Under the pieces are notes generated by a model. The model did no database searches and was not told the origin of the DNA. It worked only from the letters and a program-made list of their open reading frames with translations. A program made the translations under genes and the position numbers. Below, one piece after another: positions 5,394-5,428 of a stretch of 5,428 nucleotides of DNA. Source of the DNA: Oscillospiraceae bacterium (GTDB taxonomy: Bacteria; Bacillota; Clostridia; Oscillospirales; Oscillospiraceae); contig JAFYIF010000339.1 of NCBI GenBank assembly GCA_017538775.1, positions 1 through 5,428 on the forward strand, in the 5' to 3' direction. Within the stretch, counting starts at the first letter, position 1. Each line of letters starts with the position of its first letter.

Positions 5394-5428
5394 GTTTCTT
5401 TCCTACTTGTTCTTCAAGCGCATATCGC

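Overview
The window is a GC-rich stretch of bacterial housekeeping DNA, most likely from a gut-type member of the Clostridia (Oscillospiraceae-like). This rests on gene order, ArgR and Dxs sequence style, AAGGAGG-type ribosome binding sites and rho-independent terminators; it is an inference from sequence feel, not a database result.

Layout. Bases 1-493 hold the 3' end of xseA and all of xseB, the two subunits of exodeoxyribonuclease VII, overlapping by 29 bases. Bases 494-676 are an AT-rich intergenic region with a terminator, a sigma-A-type promoter whose -35 box lies inside the terminator hairpin, and a short repeat around the predicted transcription start. Bases 677-4630 are a tight four-gene operon: dxs (first enzyme of the MEP isoprenoid pathway), tlyA (rRNA 2'-O-methyltransferase), nadK (NAD kinase) and argR (arginine repressor). 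Consecutive genes overlap by 4, 13 and 4 bases, so translational coupling is likely. A long GC hairpin at 4655-4690 closes the operon. Converging on it from the right is a minus-strand gene (4705-5379) for a small membrane-anchored or secreted protein that I cannot name; its C-terminal part looks like an NTF2-like domain. Its base composition is visibly less GC-rich than that of the operon.

How the genes fit together. xseAB - ispA - dxs - tlyA - nadK - argR - recN is a commonly seen order in Firmicutes. Here ispA is missing between xseB and dxs, and recN is missing after argR. Dxs feeds isoprenoid (and also thiamine and pyridoxal) synthesis, NadK supplies NADP(H) that later MEP and biosynthetic steps consume, TlyA modifies the ribosome and ArgR senses arginine. 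The grouping is conserved, but the genes do not form a single pathway.

I see no RNA gene, CRISPR array, insertion sequence or integrase, and no evidence of a new multi-gene system. The points worth a second look are the compact terminator/promoter arrangement before dxs, the repeat at its start site, the two synteny gaps and the unknown minus-strand gene.
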